A stretch of 64,000 bases of DNA from Massilibacteroides vaginae (GCF_900178525.1 NZ_FXDJ01000007.1:124001-188000); one strand, 5' to 3'. Positions 51,628 to 62,996 are shown, counted from the first letter of the stretch. Notes: a model not told the origin generated them from the letters alone. Program-made: numbers and translations.

Positions 51628-52056
51628 TTACTTTGACAGGAAATCCCTTAAGGATATTCCCAATATTTCTTCCCAACCCGACACATAGTTTTCGCGGGAA
51701 AAGTTAGCTCCTCCATCAGCAAAGTGTTCCACTCCTATATGCGTAAGTGTTACTTTAGTGCCACGGTCTACCGATTCCAAATCCCAGGTAACGACCGATT
51801 CACCTCTACTTTGGGTAGGATGCGTCCATGTGTGTTTGAACCTTTTCATGGGGACTATTTCTTTTATTATACAACGGTGATAATAGATAGTATCTCCTGA
51901 AGATACTGTGAAGTTAAATTCCGCACCTACTTTGAGTTCAAAGTCCTCGATATCAAAATACCATTCTTTCATCTGATTTTTATCGGTTATCGCCTTCCAT
52001 ACCTTCAATAAAGATACGTGATAAACCTTTTCTATTATAATAGGAATATTTTTCAT
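51628..52056 (-). CDS. SRPBCC/AHSA1-type START-like protein
   Basis: The start at 52,056 (MKNIPIIIEKVY) is preferred over 52,092. The 142-residue protein has the AHSA1 pattern: VSLLKVWKAITDKNQMKEWY, a beta-rich middle, TWDLESVDRGTKVTLTHIG and a C-terminal helix GWEEILGISLRDFL. Such proteins form a hydrophobic ligand cavity; the ligand is not known. No operon partner is obvious. Confidence 0.85.
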   Translation of the reverse strand: MKNIPIIIEKVYHVSLLKVWKAITDKNQMKEWYFDIEDFELKVGAEFNFTVSSGDTIYYHRCIIKEIVPMKRFKHTWTHPTQSRGESVVTWDLESVDRGTKVTLTHIGVEHFADGGANFSRENYVSGWEEILGISLRDFLSK

Positions 52057-52137
52057 AAAGTGATGCTTTAAAATGATACTAAAGTATTTCAACTAAAAAC
52101 AAAAAAAGAATTGTTGTGTTTACCATAGATTCTCAAT

Positions 52138-53034
52138 TTACGGATAAGGCTCATCGAGAAATCGTTCAATCACTTCTGTAGCGAGAGGTCTTGTTGATTT
52201 ATCATCTTCACTCGAAATAGATTCTTCCGCAATTATATATGCACCGTGTATTCCCGGAAAAAAGGCAAGTCTGCTATGTGGAATCAGGCGATACATTTCT
52301 ACTGTGCTTTCAGGACTGCTTGCATCCTTGTCGGCACTAATAATCAACGCTGGTGCTTTTATTGATTTTAATTGCTCGTCTGTCCATCCTTTAAAAGCCT
52401 TCATTCTTTTAACGTCTTTATTAAAGGAGTTTTGCAATGCTACTGTATCATTCCCATTTACATCCAATTGTGCCTTTTGTAATACTTGCGGCATATCCTT
52501 CAGTAATACATGGTTAAATCCTTCCCAAAATTCTGGAGAAATAGCATTCCGCTTGTGAAATGCCGAAGCTATAATCAATTTGTTAACTATATCAGGATAA
52601 TGAATGCCTATTTCGATTGCAGTTTGCCCTCCATTACTGAATCCGAAAATATCCGCTTTTGAAATATTGAGGTTATTTAATAGTATAACTACATCAGCTG
52701 CATCTTGTTCAAATGATAAATCTGCATTTCGGTCTGCCGTTCTACCATGTGCTTGTAATTCCACAGCTATTAGTTGTCTATGTTTGGCAAGATATGGAAT
52801 AATTCGCCCAAAAGAGGATTGGATGGTTGATCCTCCACCGTGGATAAGCACTAAGGGAAAACCTTCTCCATAGATTTCATAATACATTTTGATGCCGTTC
52901 ACGTCAGCGTATCCGTTTTTAAAACGCAGACTGTCTGTTGCTGCTTGTTTATTATCAGTCACAGTATCTTTCTTTCCATCATATGCTATCAATAACAAAG
53001 AAAAATAAATACTCAATATTATTATTTTTTTCAC
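52138..53034 (-). CDS. Secreted alpha/beta hydrolase
   Basis: A 298-residue hydrolase with an N-terminal export signal (about 1-17), oxyanion-hole HGGG (65-68), nucleophile elbow GFSNGG (Ser133), an acid in the SADKDASSPE segment and a His in GIHGAY. Substrate unknown. The signal region ends LLIAYDG where related proteins would have a lipobox Cys (my impression), so it may be soluble in the periplasm or anchored by an uncleaved helix. Confidence 0.85.
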   Translation of the reverse strand: MKKIIILSIYFSLLLIAYDGKKDTVTDNKQAATDSLRFKNGYADVNGIKMYYEIYGEGFPLVLIHGGGSTIQSSFGRIIPYLAKHRQLIAVELQAHGRTADRNADLSFEQDAADVVILLNNLNISKADIFGFSNGGQTAIEIGIHYPDIVNKLIIASAFHKRNAISPEFWEGFNHVLLKDMPQVLQKAQLDVNGNDTVALQNSFNKDVKRMKAFKGWTDEQLKSIKAPALIISADKDASSPESTVEMYRLIPHSRLAFFPGIHGAYIIAEESISSEDDKSTRPLATEVIERFLDEPYP

Positions 53035-53117
53035 ACCAAACTCTCCATTAAAGCATTGACTGTCAGTTCATAAAACAATTTTATAATACGGAAAGTTTTG
53101 TAAAAAATAATACTCTG

Positions 53118-53195
53118 TTATTTCATTTTCCCGATAAATTCTCCGGCAACACCAAATGCCTCTCTGAAATTTTCAATAAATACTTTGACTTCCAT
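53118..53195 (-). pseudogene. Short remnant, possibly of a DUF169-type gene
   Basis: A 25-codon frame encoding MEVKVFIENFREAFG and a few more residues. The start resembles the first residues of DUF169 proteins, but the rest of such a gene is missing. It lies in a stretch with other broken genes. Recognition is from memory of the family and uncertain. Confidence 0.3.
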
Positions 53196-53200
53196 TTGTT

Positions 53201-54619
53201 TTATTTGTTTTGCTTTTCACGGAAACCTTTTTGTTTTTCCTGCTCTATTATTTTTCTTAATGCGTCAACTTTTTCAGGGTGCTGTTTTGCAATATTTTGC
53301 TTTTCGCCTATATCTTCACGAAGATTATATAGTTGGTCTTCTTGCGAATTACCTAATTCGGTATTTGTTAAGCGATTGAATGCAGGACCATGATTCGGTG
53401 TTATGTATTTCCATTCGCCGTCACTAATTGATAGCGCGCCGGATGATTCTATTATGTATTCACGCCCATTGTTGTCTTTACCTGTAAGAGAAGCCAAATA
53501 ATCATTACTGTCGATTCCGGCTTCCTGCCCCATATCCTGACCGGTCAATTTTTCCATCGAACCAAATAAATCTATATGCGAGAACAAGGCATCCGAAACT
53601 CCCGGTTTTATTTCTATAGGCCAATGTACGATAAACGGCACACGAGTACCGGCTTCAAAATTGCTGTATTTTCCTCCCCGGAGAGTTCCCCACGGACGAT
53701 GATCACCCAGCAGTTCAACTGCCCGATCTGCATAGCCATCATCTACAACCGGTCCGTTGTCGCTTGTTATAACGATCATCGTGTTTTCCAGAATACCGGC
53801 TTTTTCTAAAGTGCTCAATATTTCACCGACTGTCCAATCAAACTGCAAGATAGCGTCGCCCCTATACCCCATTCCACTTTTATCTCTGAAACGTTCATGC
53901 GGATAGCGGGGCACATGGATATCATTCGTGCCTACATAAAGGAAAAATGGTTCATTTTTATGATGTTCGATAAACTGAACAGCTTTTACTGCAATGGTGT
54001 CGGCTATATTTTCATCTTCCCATAGTGCATCTCCCCCACCTTTCATATAGCCGATACGCGAAATACCATTCACAATTGCCATATCATGTCCATGATTAAG
54101 GGATGGTTTTAACTTTGTCAGCATTTCCGGATGATCCTTACCCAAAGGTTCGCCCGGGAAGGCCTTATCGTAACTAACCGAAATCGGTGCCGAAGGATCA
54201 TAATTAGCTACCCGTTGATTTTCCATCCACACACAGGGAACCCGATCACCGGTTGCTGCCATCAAATAAGAATAATCGAAACCCAGATCTTGCGGTCCGG
54301 GAGTTACAAAACCGTTCCAGTCTTGTGTACCGGTCTTATCACCTAAACCTAAATGCCATTTACCAATCGCCCCTGTCGAATATCCGGCTGCTTTAAAAAT
54401 ATCCGCAATCGTTGTTTGTTCCGGTCTGATCACCATGCCGGCGTCTCCGGTTGCAATACCGGTGTCGTTTCGTCGCCAGCTATAATGTCCCGTAAAAAGG
54501 GAATAACGAGAAGGCGTACTTGTCGAAGCTACGGCATGAGCATCAGTAAAACGTAAACATCTTTGGCAACAAGCTCTTATATTTTCAATTTCACTTTGCA
54601 TTATTCCTTTATCTTCCAA
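53201..54619 (-). pseudogene. 5'-truncated S1-type sulfatase, Ser-type active site
   Basis: A 472-codon frame covering most of a type I sulfatase. The formylglycine motif is at residues 34-38 (STPSR, Ser-type), and GKWHLG, TNDIHVP and TSDNGP metal/active-site blocks follow. Missing at the N-terminus are the signal peptide and the first strand with the metal-binding DD pair (usually about 50-60 residues before the motif). The first 20 residues (MEDKGIMQSEIEN...) do not belong to the family and overlap the upstream frame by 19 bp. It is probably inactive, although the frame is otherwise intact. Its intact ancestor would desulfate a glycan. Confidence 0.75.
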
Positions 54620-54906
54620 TGCCCACTATATCCACTACCCACATAAACCACTTTATCCGCCATCATTTTAAGCCTGCGTTTAATGGTACTTACGCTACTA
54701 TTGGTGATTTCAGCCAATTCTTCTCTTGTGACTTTATTGTTAGTGCGAATGACTTCGAGTATAATTTGTTCCATCGTTTTTCCTTGGGGGTCACCTTGAG
54801 GGTCACCTTGAGGGTCACCTTGAGGGTCAATTTCGGAATTTAGCGGATCGAATAGATTCGATTTCTTATATTCCTCTATTTCTTTGCTCAAATTCTTGTC
54901 GATCAT
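54601..54906 (-). pseudogene. C-terminal fragment of an AlbA_2/RecG-like ATP-binding regulator
   Basis: A 101-codon frame with a linker of four GDPQ repeats (about residues 27-42) and a winged helix (about 45-100: EQIILEVIRTNNKVTREELAEITNSSVSTIKRRL, then GYSGHWKI). This is the typical C-terminus of AlbA_2-domain (Schlafen-like) proteins; the ATP-binding N-terminal domain is absent. It may be a remnant, though a free winged helix could still bind DNA. The 12-bp repeat beneath the linker lies at 54,782-54,829. Confidence 0.55.
54782..54829. repeat. 12-bp tandem repeat, four copies
   Basis: Four copies of CCTTGAGGGTCA (the first with one substitution), in frame within the winged-helix remnant and encoding GDPQ units. 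A likely length-variable microsatellite. Confidence 0.9.
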
Positions 54907-55074
54907 ATTTGCGCCATTAAGTCAGCTATAAAAAACAAATCTCGACAAAATGTCGGATATTTACAAAGAAACGGTAAACAATTCTTTCATTTATATAGGT
55001 ATATGTATCGTTGAAAATCACTGTTTTTATCCGAGATCAGAATGCTTTGATTTTCAGACAATTATGGATGCCGA

Positions 55075-55160
55075 AAAACATAAAGGTTATTTTTAAAAAT
55101 ATATCCTTTATTTTTCGAAAAATATCCTTTATGTTTTTTGAAATATAGTAATGTGTTTTT
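55075..55160 (+). repeat. Dispersed intergenic repeat, copy B
   Basis: Unit AAAACATAAAGGTTATTTTT (55,075-55,094) followed by two units in the opposite orientation (55,095-55,115 and 55,116-55,139, with ATATCCTTTAT cores) and the tail ATATAGTAATG. It lies 133-218 bp upstream of the GH51 start. Confidence 0.75.
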
Positions 55161-55250
55161 GAGAGGGTAAATTATGGGTGTTTTTTTACTTTAAGTGTAA
55201 TACTGACAAAAATATAATGAGGCATTTATTTTTCTTATTCAGAATTTAAT

Positions 55251-55258
55251 TATATTTG
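55251..55258 (+). promoter_or_regulatory. -7 element of the GH51 gene
   Basis: TATATTTG matches TAnnTTTG, 34 bp upstream of the start codon; the -33 box is unclear. Confidence 0.55.
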
Positions 55259-55292
55259 GAAAAATGTTTCAACCACACTTAAATTTATTATT

Positions 55293-56834
55293 ATGAGAGT
55301 AAAAATGATTTTGGCTTTAACGGCCACCTTGGGCATGTTGTCTGCACTGCATGCACAAGAAAACAAAGTGTATTTTAATGTAGATCAGGGAGACCAAACA
55401 ATCAGCAAACACATTTACGGTCATTTTTCCGAACATCTCGGTCATTGTATTTATGGTGGCTTCTGGGTTGGTGAGGATTCTCCAATCCCAAACACGCGCG
55501 GTATTCGGAATGATGTTGTTAAGGCACTGAAAGACATCAGCATTCCTAATCTTCGTTGGCCGGGAGGCTGCTTTGCCGATGAGTACCACTGGATGGATGG
55601 AATTGGTCCCAGAAGCGAACGTCCTAAAATGGTTAACACTCACTGGGGAGGTGTTGTTGAGGATAACTCCTTCGGAACACATGAGTTTCTCGATCTTTGC
55701 GAACAGCTTAGTTGCGAACCTTATATCTGTGGTAATGTGGGCAGCGGTTCGGTTGAAGAAATGTCTAAATGGGTAGAATACATCACGTTCGACGGTGAGA
55801 GTCCGATGGCTAATCTACGCAAGAAAAACGGTAGGGAAAAACCATGGAAAGTAAAATTCTGGGGAGTAGGAAATGAAAACTGGGGATGTGGCGGCAACAT
55901 GAATGCCGATTATTATTCGGACTTATACCGCAGGTATGCTACATACTGCCGTAACTACGGAGATAATCGCTTGTATAAGATAGCGGGCGGACCAAACGTT
56001 GATGATTATTACTGGACAGAAACGTTGATGAAGAAAGTAGGCGGTCAGATGCAGGGGTTATCTTTACATTATTATACTGTTCCGGGCACATGGAGTAAAA
56101 AGGGATCGGCCACTCAATTTGACGAACAAGAATATTTCACAACTATCGGGAAAGCATTCCACATGGGAGAACTCGTGGCAAAACATTCTACCATCATGGA
56201 CAAATACGATCCTCAAAAGAGAATAGCCCTTATTCCGGACGAATGGGGAACATGGTTTGATGTAGAGCCGGGAACTAATCCGGGATTCTTATTTCAACAA
56301 AACACCATGCGGGATGCCATTGTAGCCGGTCTGACGTTAAACATGTTCAACAACCACTGCGACCGTGTAAAAATGGCGAATATCGCGCAAACCATCAATG
56401 TTCTTCAGGCCGTTATCCTGACTAAGGATGAGAAAATAGTGCTTACCCCTACATACTGGGTATATTACTTATATAAAAACCATCAGGATGCGACGTTGAT
56501 TCCGGTTAAGTTTAACGCGAACAAGATTAAATATCAAGGAGGCGAAATGGATGCCATCAGTGTTTCCGCGTCACGCAATGCAGAGGGCAAAATAAATATA
56601 ACCTTAGTCAATATAGATCCGAACAAAGCGCAATCTATAGCAGGTGTATTAAATGGAGTAAATGCGAAAAAAGTATCCGGAAAAATCCTATCCTCTTCCA
56701 AAGTAAGCAACTACAATACTTTTGAAACACCAAACGCGGTTACCGTAAAAGAATTCAACGGAGCAAAAGTAAACGGAGGACAATTATCAGTCAGTTTGCC
56801 GGCAGGATCAATCGTACAACTTGAGATTCAATAA
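55293..56834 (+). CDS. Secreted GH51 alpha-L-arabinofuranosidase
   Basis: A 513-residue enzyme: signal peptide (1-22, cleavage after LHAQ), a TIM barrel and a C-terminal beta domain (about 405-513). The acid/base Glu is E195 (GVGNENWG) and the nucleophile E317 (PDEWG), both typical of GH51; the [15 protein letters not shown] block is present. It removes arabinose side groups from arabinan or arabinoxylan. It is monocistronic with its own promoter. Together with the GH106-like gene it points to a plant-polysaccharide diet. Confidence 0.93.
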   Translation: MRVKMILALTATLGMLSALHAQENKVYFNVDQGDQTISKHIYGHFSEHLGHCIYGGFWVGEDSPIPNTRGIRNDVVKALKDISIPNLRWPGGCFADEYHWMDGIGPRSERPKMVNTHWGGVVEDNSFGTHEFLDLCEQLSCEPYICGNVGSGSVEEMSKWVEYITFDGESPMANLRKKNGREKPWKVKFWGVGNENWGCGGNMNADYYSDLYRRYATYCRNYGDNRLYKIAGGPNVDDYYWTETLMKKVGGQMQGLSLHYYTVPGTWSKKGSATQFDEQEYFTTIGKAFHMGELVAKHSTIMDKYDPQKRIALIPDEWGTWFDVEPGTNPGFLFQQNTMRDAIVAGLTLNMFNNHCDRVKMANIAQTINVLQAVILTKDEKIVLTPTYWVYYLYKNHQDATLIPVKFNANKIKYQGGEMDAISVSASRNAEGKINITLVNIDPNKAQSIAGVLNGVNAKKVSGKILSSSKVSNYNTFETPNAVTVKEFNGAKVNGGQLSVSLPAGSIVQLEIQ

Positions 56835-56859
56835 CAATCTTATCTCAATAAACCATACG

Positions 56860-56893
56860 GGGGTGTGCCAAAACCAAGCGTTTGCCACACCCC
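56860..56893. terminator. Hairpin between convergent genes
   Basis: GGGGTGTG (56,860-56,867)/CACACCCC (56,886-56,893) lies between the GH51 gene and the convergent lipoprotein gene. No T-run. Confidence 0.5.
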
Positions 56894-56910
56894 TGTACAT
56901 TTAATCCGGA

Positions 56911-57786
56911 TTATTCTTTCCAATCATACATATTCACCTTTTTATGACGACTCACCTGTTCTTTTACTTCAGGAAAAAAGCGAGCGATGATAGCATATAA
57001 CCCCGGATCATAGCGTTTCATTTCTTCACGGGTATTAATTTTATTATGCTTCCCGTCTCCGTCATCATAATCCACTTCGGCATTAACATTAAACCAGTTT
57101 TGGACTCCTTCCGCCCAATATTCCGCTACATTTGTCGCGGCATAAACATTTTTCCAACGTCCTTTGGCTAACGCCGCATCCAAAGAGGCCTGCAATTCAT
57201 TATTAAAATTCGGATCGACAGCCAAAATACCTGCACCATGAATAGTATGAGCAAATTCATGAATCAAAATATCTTCCGCATGATATTTATCAATCTGATA
57301 AGCAAGAATATTTTCTTCAGCGCAAGTAGAGAAAGGGTTATTTCTTGACCCACCCAAGCCACGCGCACGCACATCCCAGTTCAAGGTAGTGTCATTAACA
57401 AGAAAAGCATGTTCGGGAATATCCGTTGTTCCTTCATAGCGCGCCATAATACCAATACGCGTATTTTTGGCAATCAACGTATCCATCACCTCATTATTCA
57501 AGGCATCCGTCATAGCCTTTATCGTGATATAAGCAGCATAAAAACAAGAATCGGGCACACGCCATGAACTGGCCACATGAATTCCGTTTACATTCATATA
57601 CTTTTTATAAAAGGGATCGAGCTTTAATTCCGCAGGAGGAACAGCAATCTGAGGCGTATCAACCAAAACAGCCACAGAAGCCTCTTCACCATCCGTTATT
57701 TCAACCATTGCAGCAGTCGGTTTATTACACGCCGACACCACCACTAACACCAATACAACCAAAAATGATTTTTCAAAACGTTCCAT
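56911..57786 (-). CDS. Zinc-metallopeptidase-like lipoprotein
   Basis: A 291-residue lipoprotein (lipobox VSAC, Cys20). The zinc motif HEFAH is at 176-180 and a downstream acidic residue (E222 or E226 in AEYWAEG) could be the third ligand, as in gluzincin-type peptidases. It is outer-membrane anchored, acting on an unknown periplasmic or surface substrate. It lies divergent from lysS and convergent with the GH51 gene. Peptidase activity is inferred from the motif. Confidence 0.75.
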   Translation of the reverse strand: MERFEKSFLVVLVLVVVSACNKPTAAMVEITDGEEASVAVLVDTPQIAVPPAELKLDPFYKKYMNVNGIHVASSWRVPDSCFYAAYITIKAMTDALNNEVMDTLIAKNTRIGIMARYEGTTDIPEHAFLVNDTTLNWDVRARGLGGSRNNPFSTCAEENILAYQIDKYHAEDILIHEFAHTIHGAGILAVDPNFNNELQASLDAALAKGRWKNVYAATNVAEYWAEGVQNWFNVNAEVDYDDGDGKHNKINTREEMKRYDPGLYAIIARFFPEVKEQVSRHKKVNMYDWKE

Positions 57787-58012
57787 GATCTTTCATTCAG
57801 TATTTATTTACAAAACTAAAACAAAAGAGCAAAAAAAGATAACAAACCCGTACAAGAGAATGCAAATAACGTTTGATGGAAGAATCTTCTTGTTTACAGC
57901 ATGAAATAAAGACTGTTCTTCTTCAATCCGAAGAAACGGAAGCGAACTTATATATATCAGATGTTCAAAAAGTTTTGTACTTTTGCTACGTTATATACAA
58001 ATTAGTAATAGA

Positions 58013-59743
58013 ATGAACCTATTAGAACTTAGTGAACAGGAAATAATCAGACGCGGCAGTTTGGAACAACTCCGCCAACTCGGCATAGATCCCTATCCCG
58101 CAGCAGAGTACCCAACCAACGCATATTCAACTGAGATAAAGTCCTCGTTTAAGGATGAAGACGCACCTCGTTCTGTTTGTATAGCCGGTCGCATCATGAG
58201 CCGTCGCATCATGGGTAAAGCCTCTTTCGTTGAGCTACAGGATACGGAAGGAAGAATTCAGGTATATATTACCCGTGATGACATCTGCCCTGATGAGGAC
58301 AAGGAACTATATAATACGGTATTCAAGAAATTAACGGATATCGGTGATTTTGTCGGCATCAAAGGTTTTGTGTTTCGTACACAAATGGGAGAAATCTCGG
58401 TTCACGCCCAAGAATTCACAATTCTGGCGAAATCAATCAAACCATTACCTGTTGTAAAAGTAAAAGACGGCGTTACGTATGACGGTCTGACTGATGCGGA
58501 AACGCGTTATCGTCAACGTTATGTTGACCTGGTTGTTAACGATCATGTAAAAGATATATTTATTAAGCGTACGAAGATATTCAACTCTATGCGTGAATTC
58601 TTCAATAGCCGCGGCTATCTGGAAGTAGATACGCCCGTATTGCAAGGGATTCCGGGTGGTGCTGCTGCGCGCCCTTTCATCACCCATCACAATGCGTTGG
58701 ATATTCCATTGTACCTACGTATAGCCAATGAACTTTATTTGAAACGCCTGATTGTTGGTGGTTTTGAAGGAGTTTATGAGTTTAGCCGTAACTTCCGTAA
58801 TGAAGGTATGGACCGTACGCATAATCCGGAATTTACTTGTATGGAAATTTATGTAGCCTACAAAGATTACAACTGGATGATGAGTATGACGGAACAAATG
58901 CTCGAAAAGATATGTCTTGACGTACTTGGAACAACTAAGGTTAAGGTTGGCAATAACGAAATTGATTTGAAAGCTCCATACAAACGTGTCACGATGATTG
59001 AGTCTATCAAAGAATTTACCGGTATTGACATTACAGGTATGGATGAAAATCAATTGCGCGAGGTTTGCATAAAATTACATATTGAGCAAGATGAAACAAT
59101 GGGTAAGGGCAAACTGATTGATGAGATATTCGGTGAAAAATGTGAAGGCAACTATATTCAACCCACATTTATCACAGACTATCCGATTGAAATGTCTCCG
59201 TTGACGAAAAAACATCGTAACGATCCCGGACTTACCGAACGTTTTGAGCTAATGGTTAATGGTAAAGAAATTGCCAACGCTTATTCCGAATTGAATGATC
59301 CGATTGATCAGCGTGCCCGTTTCGAAGATCAGCTGAAATTAAGTGAGAAAGGAGATGACGAAGCGATGTTTATCGACAATGATTTCCTTCGTGCGCTGGA
59401 ATACGGTATGCCACCAACAAGTGGTATGGGTATTGGTATGGATCGCTTGGTAATGCTTCTTACAGAACAGGAAAGTATTCAGGAAGTGTTATTCTTCCCG
59501 CAAATGCGTCCGGAGAAAACAATTAAAAAAGATACTGTAGATAAATACGCAGCTATCGGCATTGATGCTGAATGGGTTCCGGCACTTCAAAAAGCAGGTT
59601 ATATAACTGTAGACTTGTTTAAGGATGTAAATCCCAACAAGCTAAGACAAGAGGTCTGCGAATTAAACAAAAAACATAAGTTAGGGTTACAAAATCCGGC
59701 TATTGAAACTGTAGAAGCGTGGATTGCAAACGCTGCTAAATAA
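58013..59743 (+). CDS. lysS: Lysyl-tRNA synthetase (class II)
   Basis: The start at 58,013 ([10 protein letters not shown]) is preferred over 57,983. The 576-residue enzyme has the OB-fold anticodon domain (about 55-160), class II motif 2 ([14 protein letters not shown]) and motif 3 ([12 protein letters not shown]). It charges tRNA-Lys. The C-terminal extension of about 70 residues with a helix-hairpin pattern (after RPEKTIKK) is common in Bacteroidetes enzymes. First gene of lysS-gpsA-pgi; a possible -7 box TACTTTTG is at 57,978-57,985. Confidence 0.97.
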   Translation: MNLLELSEQEIIRRGSLEQLRQLGIDPYPAAEYPTNAYSTEIKSSFKDEDAPRSVCIAGRIMSRRIMGKASFVELQDTEGRIQVYITRDDICPDEDKELYNTVFKKLTDIGDFVGIKGFVFRTQMGEISVHAQEFTILAKSIKPLPVVKVKDGVTYDGLTDAETRYRQRYVDLVVNDHVKDIFIKRTKIFNSMREFFNSRGYLEVDTPVLQGIPGGAAARPFITHHNALDIPLYLRIANELYLKRLIVGGFEGVYEFSRNFRNEGMDRTHNPEFTCMEIYVAYKDYNWMMSMTEQMLEKICLDVLGTTKVKVGNNEIDLKAPYKRVTMIESIKEFTGIDITGMDENQLREVCIKLHIEQDETMGKGKLIDEIFGEKCEGNYIQPTFITDYPIEMSPLTKKHRNDPGLTERFELMVNGKEIANAYSELNDPIDQRARFEDQLKLSEKGDDEAMFIDNDFLRALEYGMPPTSGMGIGMDRLVMLLTEQESIQEVLFFPQMRPEKTIKKDTVDKYAAIGIDAEWVPALQKAGYITVDLFKDVNPNKLRQEVCELNKKHKLGLQNPAIETVEAWIANAAK

Positions 59744-59753
59744 AAGTAACGAA

Positions 59754-60749
59754 ATGAGCTTTCCCGGGAAAATAGCGATTATGGGTGGTGGTAGTTGGGC
59801 CACGGCTTTAGCTAAAATCGTATTGTCTAATCAGGATACCATCAACTGGTACATGAGAAGAACTGAGCAAATCGATGATTTTATACGAATGCGGCACAAC
59901 CCATCCTACCTGACCAGCGTATACTTCGACACGGATAAAATACATTTTTATTCCGATATAAATGAAGTGATTCGTGAATCAGACACACTGATTTTCGCGA
60001 CTCCTTCTCCATTTTTAAAGCAGCATTTGGCAAAGGTTTCAACACAGTTGGATGATAAGTTTATCATTTCAGCGATTAAGGGAATAGTTCCGGATGAAAA
60101 TATGCTGATCGCTGATTATTTTTCGGAATATTACAAAGTCCCGGCAAATAACATCGCGATTATAGGAGGACCATGTCATGCGGAAGAAATATCGTTTGAG
60201 CGCCTCTCCTACCTCACATTAGCATGCAGGGATATTGAAAAGGCGAAAACGCTGTCCGGAATCTTCAACAACTCCTATCTGAAGAGTTCTTGTAGCGAAG
60301 ATGTGGAAGGTATTGAGTACGCTTCGGTTTTGAAGAACGTGTATTCCATCGTTGCCGGTATATGTCATGGCATGAAGTACGGAGATAATTTTCAAGCCGT
60401 ATTTATTTCGAACGCGATTGAAGAGATGCGTAATTTCGTTCATGCCGTACACGGACTTGCGAGAGACATTACCGACTCGGCTTATTTAGGGGATCTGTTG
60501 GTTACAGCTTATTCCCGATTCAGTCGAAACCGGACTTTTGGTACGATGATTGGCAAAGGATACTCTGTTAGCACCGCTCAATTAGAGATGGAGATGATAG
60601 CAGAAGGTTATTACGGAACCAAGTGTATTCATGAAATCAACGAAAGATATCAGGTCAACATGCCTATACTGGATGCCTTGTATGCCATTCTTTATGAGCG
60701 TAAATCACCGGTTGCCGTAATTAAGCAATTGACTGAAACATTTAAATAA
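59754..60749 (+). CDS. gpsA: Glycerol-3-phosphate dehydrogenase [NAD(P)+]
   Basis: The start at 59,754 ([21 protein letters not shown]) gives 331 residues and begins 10 bp after lysS. The nucleotide loop GGGSWATAL, the [11 protein letters not shown] block with the catalytic Lys and the C-terminal [15 protein letters not shown] segment identify GpsA. It makes sn-glycerol-3-phosphate for phospholipid synthesis. Confidence 0.96.
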   Translation: MSFPGKIAIMGGGSWATALAKIVLSNQDTINWYMRRTEQIDDFIRMRHNPSYLTSVYFDTDKIHFYSDINEVIRESDTLIFATPSPFLKQHLAKVSTQLDDKFIISAIKGIVPDENMLIADYFSEYYKVPANNIAIIGGPCHAEEISFERLSYLTLACRDIEKAKTLSGIFNNSYLKSSCSEDVEGIEYASVLKNVYSIVAGICHGMKYGDNFQAVFISNAIEEMRNFVHAVHGLARDITDSAYLGDLLVTAYSRFSRNRTFGTMIGKGYSVSTAQLEMEMIAEGYYGTKCIHEINERYQVNMPILDALYAILYERKSPVAVIKQLTETFK

Positions 60750-60766
60750 TCAGACAGAAATTATAT

Positions 60767-62110
60767 ATGAAAAACATTGGTTTAAACATTGACAAAGCCC
60801 TTGGTAAAATAACCAAAGAGCAAGTATATGCGCAGGAGAATAAGGCAAACGCTGCTAATTCTATGCTGCACAAAGGTACAGGAGAAGGCAATGATTTCTT
60901 AGGTTGGCTTAATCTGCCTTCGTCTATCACTGAAGCTGAATTGGCTGATATTGAAAACACAGCAGCCAAACTACGTTCAAAATGTGAAATCGTAGTAGCT
61001 ATCGGTATCGGTGGCAGTTACCTGGGAACAAAAGCGGTGGTTGAAGCATTAAACAGCAGCTTCGACTGGCTACAAACAGAGCGCAAGAACCCAGTATTGG
61101 TTTATGCCGGACATAATATCGGTGAAGATTATCTGTACGAACTTACCGAACTGTTGAAAGGTAAACAATTCGGCTTGATTAACATTTCCAAATCAGGTAC
61201 AACAACCGAACCTGCTTTAGCTTTCCGTATTCTGAAAAAACAATTGGAAGATGCTGTAGGTAAAACTGAAGCAAAAGAACGTATCGTTGCTATTACGGAT
61301 GAGAAGAAAGGAGCACTGCGTACATTGGCAAATCAGGAAGGATACAAAACATTCATTATTCCGGATAATGTAGGTGGACGTTTTTCTGTGCTTACTCCGG
61401 TAGGTTTACTTCCTATCGCAGTTGCCGGTATTAGTATTCGTGAATTGGTAAGTGGTGCGGTTGTTATGGAAAAAGCAACTGCCGACACGGTTCCTTTCGC
61501 TGATAACATCGCGACGATCTACGCTGCCATTCGTAACGAACTATACAAAGACGGAAAGAAGATTGAAATTTTAGCAAACTTCCATCCGAAATTGCATTAT
61601 ATCGCTGAGTGGTGGAAACAACTATACGGAGAAAGTGAAGGCAAAGACAACAAGGGTATCTTCCCGGCGTCTGTTGACTTGACCACAGATTTACACTCTA
61701 TGGGACAATGGATCCAGGAAGGCGAACGTTCGATATTCGAAACCGTTATCTCTGTTGAAAACGCTGACAGAACTGTTCTTGTTCCTTCAGACGAAGCTGA
61801 TCTGGACGGACTTAACTTCCTTGCCGGAAAACGTGTGGATGAAGTGAACAAAATGGCGGAGCTGGGTACACAATTAGCTCATGTAGATGGTGGTGTTCCT
61901 AATATTAAAATCACTTTGCCACAAGTAAATGCTTATTATATCGGTCAATTGTTCTACTTCTTTGAAAAAGCATGTGGCATCAGCGGTTATATGTTAGAAG
62001 TAAACCCATTCAATCAGCCGGGAGTAGAAGCCTACAAGAAAAACATGTTCGCTCTGTTGAACAAACCGGGATATGAAAAAGAAACCACGGAAATCAAATC
62101 TCGTTTGTAA
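60767..62110 (+). CDS. pgi: Glucose-6-phosphate isomerase
   Basis: A 447-residue isomerase, the compact bacterial form. Seen: [11 protein letters not shown], the SIS-type [11 protein letters not shown] phosphate loop, [15 protein letters not shown] and the C-terminal [13 protein letters not shown]. It converts glucose-6-phosphate and fructose-6-phosphate. It starts 17 bp after gpsA and probably shares its mRNA; a terminator follows at 62,152-62,182. Confidence 0.97.
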   Translation: MKNIGLNIDKALGKITKEQVYAQENKANAANSMLHKGTGEGNDFLGWLNLPSSITEAELADIENTAAKLRSKCEIVVAIGIGGSYLGTKAVVEALNSSFDWLQTERKNPVLVYAGHNIGEDYLYELTELLKGKQFGLINISKSGTTTEPALAFRILKKQLEDAVGKTEAKERIVAITDEKKGALRTLANQEGYKTFIIPDNVGGRFSVLTPVGLLPIAVAGISIRELVSGAVVMEKATADTVPFADNIATIYAAIRNELYKDGKKIEILANFHPKLHYIAEWWKQLYGESEGKDNKGIFPASVDLTTDLHSMGQWIQEGERSIFETVISVENADRTVLVPSDEADLDGLNFLAGKRVDEVNKMAELGTQLAHVDGGVPNIKITLPQVNAYYIGQLFYFFEKACGISGYMLEVNPFNQPGVEAYKKNMFALLNKPGYEKETTEIKSRL

Positions 62111-62151
62111 TTTCCACGGTTTACACTAAAATAGTAGATATTTCTATTTTT

Positions 62152-62182
62152 ATAGGCTATTCCCGAAAAAAGGATAGCCTAT
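62152..62182 (+). terminator. Terminator of lysS-gpsA-pgi
   Basis: ATAGGCTAT (62,152-62,160)/ATAGCCTAT (62,174-62,182) followed by ATTTTTATT, 41 bp after pgi. Confidence 0.75.
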
Positions 62183-62384
62183 ATTTTTATTCCGTTCTGT
62201 ACTTACAGCATGAAGGTAAATTGTGATACACACTATCCGATGCGCGATGATGTTCCATTTCGGATCAAAAGGAATATCCGGTTGGGAGTAATTTTTTCCT
62301 TGTTTTAACGTTAAAACCGGGGTTCAATTGTTGTTTTTTTGACGATTTCTATATGGCTGATAATCAGCAATATGTATCCCCTGA

Positions 62385-62476
62385 AAAACATAAAGGTTAT
62401 TTTTCGAAAAATAAAGGTTATTTTTAAAAAAATAAAGGATATGTTTTTATTCATATAGTAATGCAAAAAAACACCA
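62385..62476 (+). repeat. Dispersed intergenic repeat, copy C
   Basis: Three units all in the same orientation: AAAACATAAAGGTTATTTTT (62,385-62,404), AAATAAAGGTTATTTTT (within 62,405-62,425) and AAATAAAGGATATGTTTTT (within 62,426-62,449), then the tail ATATAGTAATGCAAAAAAA. Confidence 0.75.
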
Positions 62477-62996
62477 CTACCAATCGGATAAATAATTTAA
62501 TCTTTTTAATTAAATCCGATAGATACAGATAAAGGGAAGAGAAACATCGTCTGCCATCACTACACCGGGCGGTGCGGTATAAGCAGATATTTGTTTGAAT
62601 ACCGGTTGTTCAACAAGTGAGGTAAACAAAGCCAATGTTTCTTCTTTTGCAAATATAGTTAATCCGATGAGTCAAAGTCAAAGCGTACAATAAAAAAATC
62701 GATCTATTGAATAGATGAAGTAATTATTCTTATAAGTCAGCATTTTTTTTATTCGCAATCAAAAAGTTATTTATTCCCTCAAATTCCTGTTCTTTTAATT
62801 ACATATTCCATTTTTTACTATATCGATGTTCGCCATAAGAAAAAAATCAAATAATTAGATTCATTTTTTGTATAAACAACAAGGAAGGTTAAGGCCCGTG
62901 TCGAAAACATTACAAACATTTAAACTGTTCTTTTTACGACATAAGGTATATATTAATACTATAACCCCCTTGATTCTATATATCAAAAATTATCAA

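Larger units (their letters stand above)
54907..55292. other. Intergenic region before the GH51 gene
   Basis: A 386-bp AT-rich gap holding dispersed repeat copy B (55,075-55,160) and the GH51 promoter -7 box TATATTTG at 55,251-55,258. No gene seen. Confidence 0.6.
62111..62996. other. 886-bp intergenic region before sucC
   Basis: Contains the pgi terminator, dispersed repeat copy C (62,385-62,476) and, on the minus strand at about 62,510-62,665, a short frame without an ATG start (segment KEETLALFTSLVEQPVF) lying beneath a consensus-like leftward promoter (TTTG-N21-TATATTTG). The rest is AT-rich and without gene. The sucC promoter should lie between 62,880 and 62,990. Confidence 0.5.

Noticed and set aside
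54782-54829. CRISPR-like repeat.
   Set aside because: The four 12-bp units are directly adjacent with no spacers and lie in frame in a coding remnant; no cas genes are in the window.
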